Shown one piece after another: positions 1 to 7,613 of a stretch of DNA of 64,000 bases (positions within the stretch are counted from its first letter, which is position 1; each line of letters begins with the position of its first letter). The position numbers and the translations under genes were made by a program. The notes under the pieces were generated by a model, which had not been told where the DNA came from, searched no databases, and worked only from the letters and a program-made list of their open reading frames with translations. Source of the DNA: Thermogemmatispora carboxidivorans (lineage in GTDB: Bacteria; Chloroflexota; Ktedonobacteria; Ktedonobacterales; Ktedonobacteraceae); assembly GCF_000702505.1 (NCBI RefSeq), contig NZ_JNIM01000001.1, positions 2,914,001-2,978,000 of the forward strand. The letters are read 5' to 3'.

Positions 1-2
1 TG

Positions 3-173
3 ACGCTGGAGGCAACAGATCTTGAGCAGGCCAAGGCGGCGCTGCAGCTCGCTAAAAAGCTGCAGGCAGCGCTCGCCCGCGATCGAGCCAGATCCGGCAA
101 GCCTCCAAAGCAGCCAAACAAGCTCACCATCACGGCCTCGGTTCCCCCACGCCGGAGGCGCAAAGGCCGCTGA
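3..173 (+). CDS. C-terminal end of an unrecognised protein (partial at left edge)
   Basis: An open frame runs from the left edge to a TGA at 171-173. It encodes about 56 residues: an Ala/Leu/Lys/Gln-rich helical stretch that could be a coiled coil, then a basic Pro/Lys/Arg tail ending in RRRRKGR. Nothing identifies a family. The even amphipathic helix suggests real coding sequence rather than chance. The gene start lies outside the window. Confidence 0.45.
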   Translation, partial: TLEATDLEQAKAALQLAKKLQAALARDRARSGKPPKQPNKLTITASVPPRRRRKGR

Positions 174-189
174 GCTGATCCCTCCGTCA

Positions 190-466
190 GCTGGCAGAAG
201 AAAGGCCCTGGCTGACCACTCTCGAGCCAGGCCCAACGCCATGAGGTAGCCTCGATTGAGGAGGCGATAAAAGGCCTCTTCGAGATTCAGGGCAAGGCCG
301 AAGCCGCCGCGCTCCAGGGTAGCGAAGCCGTGGACCATGCTACGCAGCATCCGCACCGCATGGATGGCGTCCTCATCTGCCAGGCGCTAGGTCGAGAGGG
401 CGCGGCGCGCGATCTCCAGGACCTCGTTCTGGACTATCTCAAGAAGGTCATCATTGATTGATAATC
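190..466 (-). pseudogene. TetR-family regulator, broken C-terminal (WHG) domain
   Basis: The minus strand, read from about 466 down to 240, gives the typical ligand-binding end of TetR-family repressors. It includes DAIHAVRMLRSMVHGFATLE followed by GGFGLALNLEEAFYRLL, the signature of the WHG-type TetR C-terminal domain. An in-frame TAG (plus-strand bases 387-389) interrupts the frame just before this stretch. No N-terminal helix-turn-helix is present, and the tail runs on without the usual stop. It is a decayed repressor fragment. The domain assignment is from family knowledge and was not checked by search. Confidence 0.65.
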
Positions 467-558
467 CCGAAGTCAAAGGGATAGTCCTTGACTTTCTCCC
501 GAATTACCACCCCTACCCCCATTTCGCCCCCAACGTGACTATATCCGACGACCGCTGA

Positions 559-660
559 TCATTGGCTCGCCCAGCCAGGCGGCAGCCGGCTCAGTGTCCA
601 CCTAAGCGAGAAGAACCAGCCTTCCATCACCAGCAAGGCGAGCAGAAAAAAAGCCTCAAT
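559..660 (-). pseudogene. Remnant of a TDT-family transporter C-terminus
   Basis: About 34 codons on the minus strand encode a segment containing LLVMEGWFFSLRWTLSRL. This matches the last membrane helix and tail of the intact TDT transporter at 14721-15824 (LLVMGGWFFSVGRTLSRL), and the nucleotides match closely as well. Only this end survives, so it is a leftover of a second transporter copy rather than a gene. Confidence 0.6.
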
Positions 661-1762
661 GAGAGGTGATCGTGACCATGCCTCCAGAGCTGACCACCTC
701 GAGGCTGTAATAACAGGGAGCTGTCGGATCAAAGCCGGCGCTTTGCAGCCACAGGTTGTTACCGAAATGAGTCTGGCCGTCAACGGTACAGGCAGACCCC
801 CAACCTTTGAGATGCACCTGGATGGCAATGCCAGCAGGCCGTCGCACCACCATCTCTGCCCCTCCTCCACCCAGCCGGACAGGAATCACTCCCGAGGGCA
901 CAGGAAGCTCCACGTGGATTCTGCTGCCGACTCCCCTGATCTCGCAGGAGGTCAGTTCCAGATCCCCCAAATCGGCAATGATGTCTGACCCCCCGCTCTG
1001 GACCGCGATCTGCCAGGGGATGGCGCGATTCAGCGTGATGACTGCCTGACGCTGCTCCCCCGTCAAAATCAGAAAGCGTCGCGGATAGCGGATCGTCACC
1101 ACGCCGTCTTGAACCGTTACTGTGGGCACCGCTCCCTCAAAACGGGCCTGATAGAGGTCAGTCAGGCCTTCCTCCGTCCGTAAGACCAGCCGGATACCGG
1201 CAGAGCTAACAACCAGTCGGCCACATGAAAGATCATCCAGGGGGGCAGAGAAGACGTTTCTCTCGTCCGGCGCCACTGTCGCCACTGTCTGCAACTCGGC
1301 CAGTCTCTGACGAGCCAGGGTGTTGCTGCGCTGGAGAAACGCGAAGAGGAGAGCAAGCTCTTCCTCGCCATAACTCGAGACGACATCATCCCAGGTCTCT
1401 TCAAGTGAGGCCAGGATAGCGCGAACCTTATCCAGCGCCTCCTGACCTTGGGCAAGCCGGACAATGACTCTGCGCCCATCGCTCTTGTCCCGTTCCCGTT
1501 GCACCAGCCCGGAGGCCTCCAGACGGTTGAGAACCTTCGCAATGGCCCCACTGGTCATGCCCGTCAGCTCGGCTAGCTGACCCGCAGAAGCTTCACCGGT
1601 CAGATCGAGCAGGTCCAGGACCTGGATGTCTGTGTCAGCCGCTAAGCCTGTCTGTGTGGCGGCCACCCGGAAGAAAGAGGCGCCAAAACTGCTGCTCTTC
1701 CTCAATTCGCGCTTGAGGGCCGCGAGCATCTCCACACGCTTTCCCTGAGAGCCGCTTGACAC
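656..1762 (-). CDS. MarR-like winged-helix regulator with C-terminal beta-rich domain
   Basis: A 368-residue protein. Residues about 25-150 form a MarR-type winged helix: the recognition region is ASAGQLAELTGMTSGAIAKV, followed by a wing with DKSDGRRVIVRL. Residues about 180-368 are a Gly/Ile/Val-rich repetitive beta region resembling the putative-adhesin (DUF4097-type) fold, which is unusual for MarR proteins and may sense a ligand or form oligomers. The start is the GTG at 1762, preceded by a GGAGG site eight bases upstream. It is divergent from the ABC exporter at 2009-3559, with operator-like repeats between them, so it probably controls that exporter and itself. Confidence 0.8.
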   Translation of the reverse strand: MSSGSQGKRVEMLAALKRELRKSSSFGASFFRVAATQTGLAADTDIQVLDLLDLTGEASAGQLAELTGMTSGAIAKVLNRLEASGLVQRERDKSDGRRVIVRLAQGQEALDKVRAILASLEETWDDVVSSYGEEELALLFAFLQRSNTLARQRLAELQTVATVAPDERNVFSAPLDDLSCGRLVVSSAGIRLVLRTEEGLTDLYQARFEGAVPTVTVQDGVVTIRYPRRFLILTGEQRQAVITLNRAIPWQIAVQSGGSDIIADLGDLELTSCEIRGVGSRIHVELPVPSGVIPVRLGGGGAEMVVRRPAGIAIQVHLKGWGSACTVDGQTHFGNNLWLQSAGFDPTAPCYYSLEVVSSGGMVTITSH

Positions 1763-1789
1763 GGTCGGTTCCTCCGTGGTATCTTCTAT

Positions 1790-1845
1790 TTATCTGACTG
1801 AGTCACCTAAATTTTTGACAACTCAGTGACTCGTTCTTAAAAGTG
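1790..1845 (+). promoter_or_regulatory. Promoter and operator-like repeats between MarR-like gene and ABC exporter
   Basis: A TTGACA box (1815-1820) is followed 17 bases later by TAAAAG (1838-1843), reading toward the ABC exporter. The -35 box is flanked by related palindromic words: TGACTGAGTCA on its left and ACTCAGTGACTC on its right. A regulator bound there would block the promoter. The divergent MarR-like protein is the obvious candidate, but that link is inference. Confidence 0.5.
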
Positions 1846-2008
1846 TGAGAATGACCACTGATTAGGTCAGTAGTCAAGTATACCATAGGCAGATCTTCCC
1901 TGTCATGCTAAGGCGCAAGGGCCATAGTGGGTCAGCTTACGGCGGCGGCTCCCAGTGTCGTCCCTTGTTTGGGGAAGATCACGCTGCTACCCCAAAGAGG
2001 AGGATCGC

Positions 2009-2770
2009 ATGACAGACATCGCCATTCGCGTGACAGATCTCCACAAAGCATATGGGCAGCTCGCAGTCTTGCAAGGCGTAGAGTTCGCTGTCGAGCCGGG
2101 GCGCATTTTCGCTCTGCTTGGCTCCAATGGGGCAGGCAAGACGACGCTCATCAAGATCCTCAGTACGCTTTTGAGACCTGACAGGGGCACAGCCATCGTC
2201 GGCGGCTTTGACGTCGTGTCCCAGCCAGCCCAGGTGCGGCAATCCATCAGTCTGACCGGGCAGTTTGCCGCTGTTGATGAGCTGTTGACCGGGCGAGAAA
2301 ACCTGATGATGATCGCCCGACTGCGGCATCTCCAACAGCCGCGCCAGGTGGCCGACGAGTTGCTGGCGCGCTTCGGCCTCAGCGAAGCGGCCAACCGCCG
2401 GGTGGCGACCTATTCAGGAGGCATGCGTCGCCGACTGGACCTGGCCATGAGTCTGGCGGGCAGACCTCCAATCATGTTCCTTGACGAACCAACGACCGGG
2501 CTTGACCCAGAGGGTCGCCTGGAAGTATGGAAAGTGGTCAAGGAGCTGGCTGAAGGAGGAAGGACCGTCTTCTTAACGACGCAGTACCTGGATGAGGCAG
2601 AACAGCTGGCCGATCATATCGCCATTCTCCACCAGGGCAAAATCATCGCCAGCGGCACACTCAGGGAGCTGAAACAGCTCTTTCCCGCGGCTCGGGTCGA
2701 ATATGTGGAGAAACAACCAACGCTGGAAGAGATCTTTCTCGCCATTATTGGCAAAAAGGAGAGCTGTTAG
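2009..2770 (+). CDS. ABC transporter ATP-binding protein, DrrA type
   Basis: A 253-residue ATPase with Walker A GSNGAGKTT, the signature YSGGMRRRLDL, Walker B IMFLDEPTTGLDPE, and the switch His replaced by Gln (FLTTQYLDEAEQ). Replacement of that His by Gln is common in the DrrA/daunorubicin-resistance subfamily. I chose the ATG at 2009 because AGAGGAGG lies directly upstream; a longer upstream frame has no ribosome site. It should power export through the permease encoded immediately downstream, probably of a drug or lipid-like compound. Regulation by the divergent MarR-like protein is likely. Confidence 0.92.
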   Translation: MTDIAIRVTDLHKAYGQLAVLQGVEFAVEPGRIFALLGSNGAGKTTLIKILSTLLRPDRGTAIVGGFDVVSQPAQVRQSISLTGQFAAVDELLTGRENLMMIARLRHLQQPRQVADELLARFGLSEAANRRVATYSGGMRRRLDLAMSLAGRPPIMFLDEPTTGLDPEGRLEVWKVVKELAEGGRTVFLTTQYLDEAEQLADHIAILHQGKIIASGTLRELKQLFPAARVEYVEKQPTLEEIFLAIIGKKESC

Positions 2771-3559
2771 ATGGAAATGATACAGAAGCAAGATGCTGCA
2801 CAGCACCACTTTTTTAGCGATCTGAGTGTGATGCTTGGTCGGTCCTTGCGGCATATCTTCCGCAGTATGGACACGATCATCACGGCAACGATTACGCCGA
2901 TCGGGCTCATGCTCCTGTTTGTGTATGTGTTCGGGGGCGCTATCCAAAGCGGGGCAGGCAACTATGTCAATTACGTATTGCCAGGAATCTTTTTAGTAGC
3001 GATTGCAAGCGGGACCTCCTATACCTCTTTGCGTTTATTCACCGATGTGCAGCGGGGGATCATGGAGCGCTTTCGCTCCATGCCGATTGCCTCCTCCACC
3101 CTGCTATGGGGCCATGTGCTGGCCTCGCTGGTCTTCAACGCGATTTCTCTGCTGGTGATCATGCTTGTTGCGCTCCTGATGGGCTTCCGTTCGTCGGCAG
3201 GCCTGCTGCCCTGGCTGGCCGTTGTTGCCATGCTGGCCCTGGTGACGCTGGCCTTCACCTGGCTGGCGGTGATCCCGGGATTGACGGCTCGCTCGATCGA
3301 TGGTGCTGCCGCCTTTGCCTATCCGCTGATCTTCCTGCCGTTTATCAGTTCGGCGTTTGTGCCCACCCGCTCGATGCCGCCGGTCGTGCGCGCCTTCGCC
3401 GAGAATCAGCCAATGACGGCGATCGTCAATACGATCCGCGCCTTACTGGCTGGGGAGCCTGCCCCTCATGAGATCTGGATTGCGCTGGCCTGGTGCGTCG
3501 GTATGCTGTTGGTGGCCTCCTTCTTGGCGCTGAGGGTCTACAAAAAGCGTGTGTCATAG
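2771..3559 (+). CDS. ABC transporter permease, DrrB/ABC-2 type
   Basis: A 262-residue integral membrane protein with about six hydrophobic helices. It carries the ABC-2 features ERFRSMPIASSTLLWG (the conserved loop after helix 2) and FLPFISSAFVPTRSMP before the last helices. Its ATG directly abuts the stop of the ATPase gene, so the two are translated together. It forms the membrane channel of the DrrAB-type exporter. No terminator is evident after it. Confidence 0.9.
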   Translation: MEMIQKQDAAQHHFFSDLSVMLGRSLRHIFRSMDTIITATITPIGLMLLFVYVFGGAIQSGAGNYVNYVLPGIFLVAIASGTSYTSLRLFTDVQRGIMERFRSMPIASSTLLWGHVLASLVFNAISLLVIMLVALLMGFRSSAGLLPWLAVVAMLALVTLAFTWLAVIPGLTARSIDGAAAFAYPLIFLPFISSAFVPTRSMPPVVRAFAENQPMTAIVNTIRALLAGEPAPHEIWIALAWCVGMLLVASFLALRVYKKRVS

Positions 3560-3684
3560 GCTGTCCTGCTGAGGGTGTTCTACTCTGCCTGTCCGTTCGT
3601 CTGTCTGTCATCTTCTTCTGGCCACCTCTCGCGAGCCTCTCTGTTGCTGCAGCCTGCACAGTGCCTGCTGAGTGGCTGTGCTGA

Positions 3685-4239
3685 TCAGTTCGCCTGAGTG
3701 CACATGTGGGGGGTGGTCTCTGCACCAGAACCGATCGAGGTCGGGCATGTTAGCTGATGCGTTCCCAGATCTGCCAGGTACGGCAGGCTCCGGGGGCTTT
3801 CGATGGCGAGTTCCTCGCGCCGCGCGTGCAGCAGGCCAGTAGCGGCTAGCGCTACCCAGTGCAGTTGCTCGCCATGCAGGACGAGCTGCTGGCGGGTGGC
3901 GTCGACAAAGAGCAGGTCCAGGGCGATGGCGAAGCGGGTGTCCTGGTCACGAAGCGGCATGGCCGTTCTCTCCGCTGCCCGCTGCCGGGGGGACGGAGTG
4001 CAGGGATCGTGCTGGGATGGGACTGAGGCAGCTGGTGCCAGCAAACTGGCGGGGCAGACCTGCAGCCCAAAGGGAGCAAGCAGGACCTGCCAGGCCAGCC
4101 CGTGCGGCAGGTGCTCGAGCTGAATGAGGGCCTGCTCGATGGCTTGCCAGGCTTCGAGAATCGCTTCGCAGCTGATGGTTCCAGCTTCGGCGGGGCCGCC
4201 CTCGTCGGGGAGGTGCACCGCCAGCACCGTCTGACTCAT
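3685..4239 (-). CDS. Unrecognised protein, paralogue of the small protein at 60480
   Basis: 184 residues from the ATG at 4239, which has AAAGGAG upstream. The first 55 residues closely match the 84-residue protein at 60480-60734: both begin MSQTVLAV and share EAWQAIEQALIQLEHL and AWQVLLAP. The 5' flank with its ribosome site is also conserved. After residue 60 the two diverge. This copy continues with a stretch containing RQQLVLHGEQLHW that faintly recalls the start of an OmpR-type winged helix. It may therefore be a fusion left by a deletion. No function can be assigned. Confidence 0.5.
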   Translation of the reverse strand: MSQTVLAVHLPDEGGPAEAGTISCEAILEAWQAIEQALIQLEHLPHGLAWQVLLAPFGLQVCPASLLAPAASVPSQHDPCTPSPRQRAAERTAMPLRDQDTRFAIALDLLFVDATRQQLVLHGEQLHWVALAATGLLHARREELAIESPRSLPYLADLGTHQLTCPTSIGSGAETTPHMCTQAN

Positions 4240-4327
4240 GACGCCAGGAATCTCCTTTCTTCCAGCATGCTCTCGAGAGAGAGGCAAGCGGCACAGAGAG
4301 GAAGCGGAGAGTCACGCTGCGTGTTCG

Positions 4328-4560
4328 TCAATTCAGCCCCTCGCGTTGGGGCTGGAAGCGCACAGCCCGTCCCAGGCGTCGCAGGAGTGGGGGACCCTGG
4401 CGCAGCTGCGCCAGAGCCTGGGCTGAAAGCGAGGAGCGGGACCGCTGCAGGAAGCGGCGCAGGAAGCGTTCTACCAGCCCCAGCAGCCTCGAGACGGTGC
4501 CCTGCAGGAGGGGAGACCGCCGGCTCCTCTTCTGTTGGAGCAAACGGCTTCGGGGAAGGA
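4328..4560 (-). pseudogene. Truncated copy of the protein encoded at 59861-60391
   Basis: This frame encodes LLGLVERFLRRFLQR and then LAQLRQGPPLLRRLGRAVRF, ending EGLN. That nearly matches the last 65 residues of the 176-residue protein at 59861-60391. The N-terminal two thirds are missing. The distance from this stop to the next start (88 bases, to the gene at 4239) equals that in the 60 kb copy. It is therefore a 5'-truncated remnant of the same gene pair. Confidence 0.65.
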
Positions 4561-4659
4561 ACAGTGGGCTGGGCCAGCTCACAGGCGACGTCACAGGCTA
4601 CTGAGCACGCAGCAACCCTCTCGCTGGGCATAAAACAGGGAGGCGTCCTTCTCTGCCCC

Positions 4660-4688
4660 TTGACAGCGCTTGTTGTCGCTTCTACAAT
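4660..4688 (+). promoter_or_regulatory. Strong sigma-70-like promoter for the gene at 4819
   Basis: TTGACA at 4660-4665 and TACAAT at 4683-4688 are separated by exactly 17 bases. The same boxes and spacing survive in the inverted copy at 35129-35157 although the spacer bases differ, which argues for selection on the promoter. The start codon at 4819 is about 120 bases downstream of the expected transcription start, so the leader is long. Confidence 0.7.
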
Positions 4689-4818
4689 GCGTACAAAACA
4701 TGTAGAAGAGCTTTGCGAGCAGTTCAGGCTGGCTGGGTGGGAGCACGAAGTATAGAGCACCCTTTCATGACTGATCTCGCTATTTATTTTTTCTGCTTTA
4801 TAAAAAATGAGGTGAGCG

Positions 4819-5571
4819 ATGTGCGCGGATGATCCGACGAGGCTGCCACAAGAAACGCCCCAGTCTCCGACGAGCAGTGATCTCCCCGACGCGACAGCTG
4901 TCGCAGGTCCCTATCCGTATGATGAAACATGGGAGCTTCCACCACTCCCGCCGCCACCTCCTGCTTCAGGGCATACAAGAAAGCGTCTCATGACTCTGCT
5001 ACTGCTGCTCTGGCTGGTGCTCGTCTCCGCCAGTGCTGGGGCGCTTGCGGCAACGCTGTACTGGCGAAGTCAGGGGAGGACCGACACAGCCTCTTCCACG
5101 GCTGTCAGATGGGCGCCATCGCCGGGCACCACTGCGGCTGCAGCGGCTCCGGCGACTCCTCTGCCTACCCCGACGTCGGACCTGAGCTACACCGCCGAGG
5201 ATATCTTGCGAGATTTTATCGCCGCCGGTGCTCATCCTATCTCCATCCAACACAACATCACCATCTCAGCGTGGACTGGCGGTGCCTTCTCCGTCTCGGT
5301 CCCGGCGACCAGCTCAGTGACATTTGGCGACGCCTCCGACTGTAACGGTCCATGTGAGCCTCGCAATATGGGCCTGTGGGTCTACCAGGATAATACAACG
5401 GCGGATCAGGCCTACGATGAGGTGAGTGAGGAGAACAACCAGGCCTTGATGCATCCTCCCCAGGGACTCTCAGTTGTCCCGACGACCATCTTTATCCATG
5501 CTCGCTGCCTGCTGCTAGGGGCTGATACCTTTTCGATCTATGTCCAGGTAGTCAAGCAATACTGTACCTGA
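4819..5571 (+). CDS. Membrane-anchored secreted-domain protein of unknown function, longer copy
   Basis: 250 residues from an ATG with GAGGTGAGCG just upstream. Residues 1-55 are a Pro-rich cytoplasmic segment (PPLPPPPPASG), residues about 58-82 form one membrane helix (MTLLLLLWLVLVSASAGALA), then comes a Thr/Pro/Ala linker. The C-terminal 130 residues should be outside the cell and contain YTAEDILRDFIAAGAHP and paired cysteines (CNGPC, plus two near the end). A paralogue at 34414-35001 lacks 60 residues of the outer domain. I do not recognise the family. The design suggests a surface sensor or binding protein. Confidence 0.8.
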   Translation: MCADDPTRLPQETPQSPTSSDLPDATAVAGPYPYDETWELPPLPPPPPASGHTRKRLMTLLLLLWLVLVSASAGALAATLYWRSQGRTDTASSTAVRWAPSPGTTAAAAAPATPLPTPTSDLSYTAEDILRDFIAAGAHPISIQHNITISAWTGGAFSVSVPATSSVTFGDASDCNGPCEPRNMGLWVYQDNTTADQAYDEVSEENNQALMHPPQGLSVVPTTIFIHARCLLLGADTFSIYVQVVKQYCT

Positions 5572-5821
5572 GCAGCCCGAGGACAGGGAATACGCCGGTG
5601 CGTGAAGGGATGTTCCTCACGCTTGTGGAGGCAGGCGTTGGCCACTGTTCTCTCCAGCCTCTCTTCATGACTGTACCAGTGCGGCGTGGGGGGGAAGCCA
5701 GGTGACTGGGAATCCTCTTCCCCGCTACTGACTGGAACAGACCCCGGCGATCCCCTGTGTGTGATGCCAGAGGAAGACAAGGTGCCCGGGGAGCTTTGCA
5801 GACCTCAACGCCGTAGCTTCG

Positions 5822-6045
5822 TTTGAACTGGTGCGAGCGCTCTCGACGCGGCATCAGTTGTCACCAGCGGCCCTCTGGGTTGCTGCCTGTTGCGCATCGC
5901 ATCTTCCAGGCCCCCATCCACTTGAGGGGATGGAACACTTCTCCGACGAAGAGGTCTCCGAGCACGTGCGCGCTCTGGGTGGAACTCCTGAATATGTTCT
6001 GGCCAATGCTCGTCTCCTGCTGGTCATCCTTCCCAACCAGTAGGA
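5822..6045 (+). pseudogene. Fragment of a type II thioesterase gene
   Basis: About 75 codons starting FELVRALSTRHQLSP and including LPGPHPLEGMEHFSDEE and ALGGTPEYVLANARLL match the middle of the thioesterase at 25865-26713 on the other strand, with close nucleotide identity. Neither the start nor the last third is present, and the frame stops soon after (ILPNQ, stop). It is a broken piece of a second copy, next to the left copy of the inverted duplication. Confidence 0.75.
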
Positions 6046-6361
6046 TAACACGCTCATCAGCCTGGCGAAGCGGTGGGATGCTGATCTGGACCGGCATGGG
6101 CGCCTGTAGTGAGACCTGCCAGCGCTGGCAGGTCTTTCCAATCCAGCACCAGCAATCTGAACAAGGCCAGCTTCATTCCCCCGTGGTCACGGCCTCGACA
6201 GCGGACGCAGTCAGTCGCACACCCCCAGACCTACACGCAATGCCGGGCGACGCCAGAAAAGATGGCCCCCGATTTCCTGCTTCCTCCTGGCCTGGAGACC
6301 AATCACGGCTGATGCAGCTGGAGAAGCTTTTATCCGATCAGTGCATCCCCCCGCTGCAGCG

Positions 6362-6850
6362 TTACTCTGGTCCTACAGGGGGGCCGACGATCTCAAAGTG
6401 ATATTTGGCGGCAAGGGCCTGCATCTTCGCAAGATCAGGCGGGGTGGGTGCTGGAAGCGTCAACGATTGGGCCGGCTCGCCCATTTCGGCGTGAAACTGT
6501 TCGAAGCCGGCTGGAACGGTGAACTGCAAGAGCCTGGCTGGCTGACTCCCCTCGACCAGGAAGCCATGAGCGATATCTCTGGGCAGGAAAATGAAGGCAC
6601 CAGCACCAGCATGCCAGCGCTGTTCGCCACAGACAAAGGTGAGTTCCCCTTCGAGGATATAGAAAGCCTCATCTTCGGCATGATGCACATGCAGCGGTGG
6701 AGCGAAGCCCGGCGGCAAGGTCTGTTCGATCAGGCTGAAGCTCTGAGCGGTCTCCTGCCCGGTCGCTTTGAACAGCATGAGCGTGCCGAGAAACCAGACA
6801 GCCTGGCCTTCCTCGCGGGTGAGGATGTAGGGTACATTGTTTGAGGTCAT
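6362..6850 (-). CDS. Cupin-domain protein, quercetin-dioxygenase-like
   Basis: A 162-residue single-domain cupin. Motif 1 is PPLHVHHAEDEAFYILEGEL, giving the two His and one Glu metal ligands; motif 2 is FIFLPRDIAHGF, giving the third His. I took the ATG at 6850 because AGGAGAAC lies just upstream; earlier in-frame starts lack a site. Related proteins are metal-dependent dioxygenases or sugar-binding cupins, so the substrate is unknown. It is divergent from a MarR regulator with a palindromic operator in between, a common layout for an inducible detoxification enzyme. Confidence 0.85.
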   Translation of the reverse strand: MTSNNVPYILTREEGQAVWFLGTLMLFKATGQETAQSFSLIEQTLPPGFAPPLHVHHAEDEAFYILEGELTFVCGEQRWHAGAGAFIFLPRDIAHGFLVEGSQPARLLQFTVPAGFEQFHAEMGEPAQSLTLPAPTPPDLAKMQALAAKYHFEIVGPPVGPE

Positions 6851-6958
6851 CGGATGGTTCTCCTTCCAGAAGCGAGCGGGTGATCTGGCTGCACCCTCTC
6901 GCCTCCACGGATCAGCCAGCAGGCCACAGCCTGAACGTGAGAGGGCCATCCAGCAAAC

Positions 6959-7000
6959 TAGTAAGCTAAACTTACTAATTATAGAATAAGCTAAACTTAC
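6959..7000. promoter_or_regulatory. MarR-type operator: two copies of a palindrome
   Basis: A perfect 7-base inverted repeat TAGTAAG-CTAAA-CTTACTA occupies 6959-6977. A second, slightly weaker copy, ATAAG-CTAAA-CTTAC, occupies 6986-7000, with centres 25 bases apart. The pair lies between the divergent cupin and MarR genes, immediately upstream of the MarR start at 7023. This is the size and symmetry expected for a MarR dimer site. Confidence 0.7.
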
Positions 7001-7022
7001 CAGAAATGCAAGAGGGAAGACA

Positions 7023-7487
7023 ATGGAGAGCATTCAGCCCTTACCTCGGATGATTGGCGCTTTGCTCCGCATCCCATTTCAGCAGACAGTGGCGCGAGTC
7101 TATCAGCGCCTCACGGAAGCAGGATATACCGACCTCCGTCCCACTCACTTCGTCTTGTTACAGCAGCTGCGCCCGGAGGGCATGCGAGTGACCGAATTAG
7201 CGAGCCTGGCCCAGATGACCAAGCAATCGATGGGAGCAATTGTCGACTACGTTGAGGAACGAGGGTATATTGAGCGGATTCCTGATCCAAGAGACGGACG
7301 AGCACGGCTCGTTCGCTTGACGCCGCGCGGTCGTGAGGTGGAGCGGGTCGCCCGTGCTGCCATCGCGGAACTGGAAAGCGAGTGGGCCCAGTACCTGGGC
7401 CACGAGCGGTTTGCAGCGTTACGCAGCGCCTTGCAAGACCTCGTCACGTTCATCGAGTCCCAAGGTGAGGGCGCCACACTCCCCTGA
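7023..7487 (+). CDS. MarR-family transcriptional regulator
   Basis: 154 residues with the full MarR fold. The recognition helix region is VTELASLAQMTKQSMGAIVD, the wing is RIPDPRDGRARLVRLTPRG, and N- and C-terminal helices provide the dimer interface. The ATG at 7023 follows AGAGGGA. It is transcribed away from the cupin gene, and the palindromic pair at 6959-7000 overlaps its promoter region, so autorepression and control of the cupin are the likely roles. The ligand is unknown. Confidence 0.9.
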   Translation: MESIQPLPRMIGALLRIPFQQTVARVYQRLTEAGYTDLRPTHFVLLQQLRPEGMRVTELASLAQMTKQSMGAIVDYVEERGYIERIPDPRDGRARLVRLTPRGREVERVARAAIAELESEWAQYLGHERFAALRSALQDLVTFIESQGEGATLP

Positions 7488-7613
7488 CTGACACCTCGCA
7501 CACCTTGGCCGTGGCCAGAGCAGAGCTGGTTCGGGAAGTTGGAGGTCACTATCCAGGCCCGGCGCCAGCTCTTGCCGCCGAGCGAGTTGATGACCCTTCT
7601 CCCTTGGCAATTA

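Larger units (their letters stand above)
4636..5800 (+). repeat. Inverted duplication, left copy
   Basis: This block matches the reverse complement of about 34195-35182. Shared parts are the promoter region, a short upstream stretch, the membrane-anchored protein gene, and about 220 bases after its stop (for example CGGGAATCC/CTGGGAATCC and CCCCTGTGTG). Differences are scattered substitutions plus a roughly 180-base deletion in the right copy. The edges were placed by eye and may be off by tens of bases. Confidence 0.75.

Noticed and set aside
4236..4760. 174-codon minus-strand frame overlapping the truncated operon relic
   Set aside because: The conserved protein is in another frame (LLGLVERFLRRFLQR); this one is Pro/Ala-rich shadow coding and crosses the promoter of the opposite gene.
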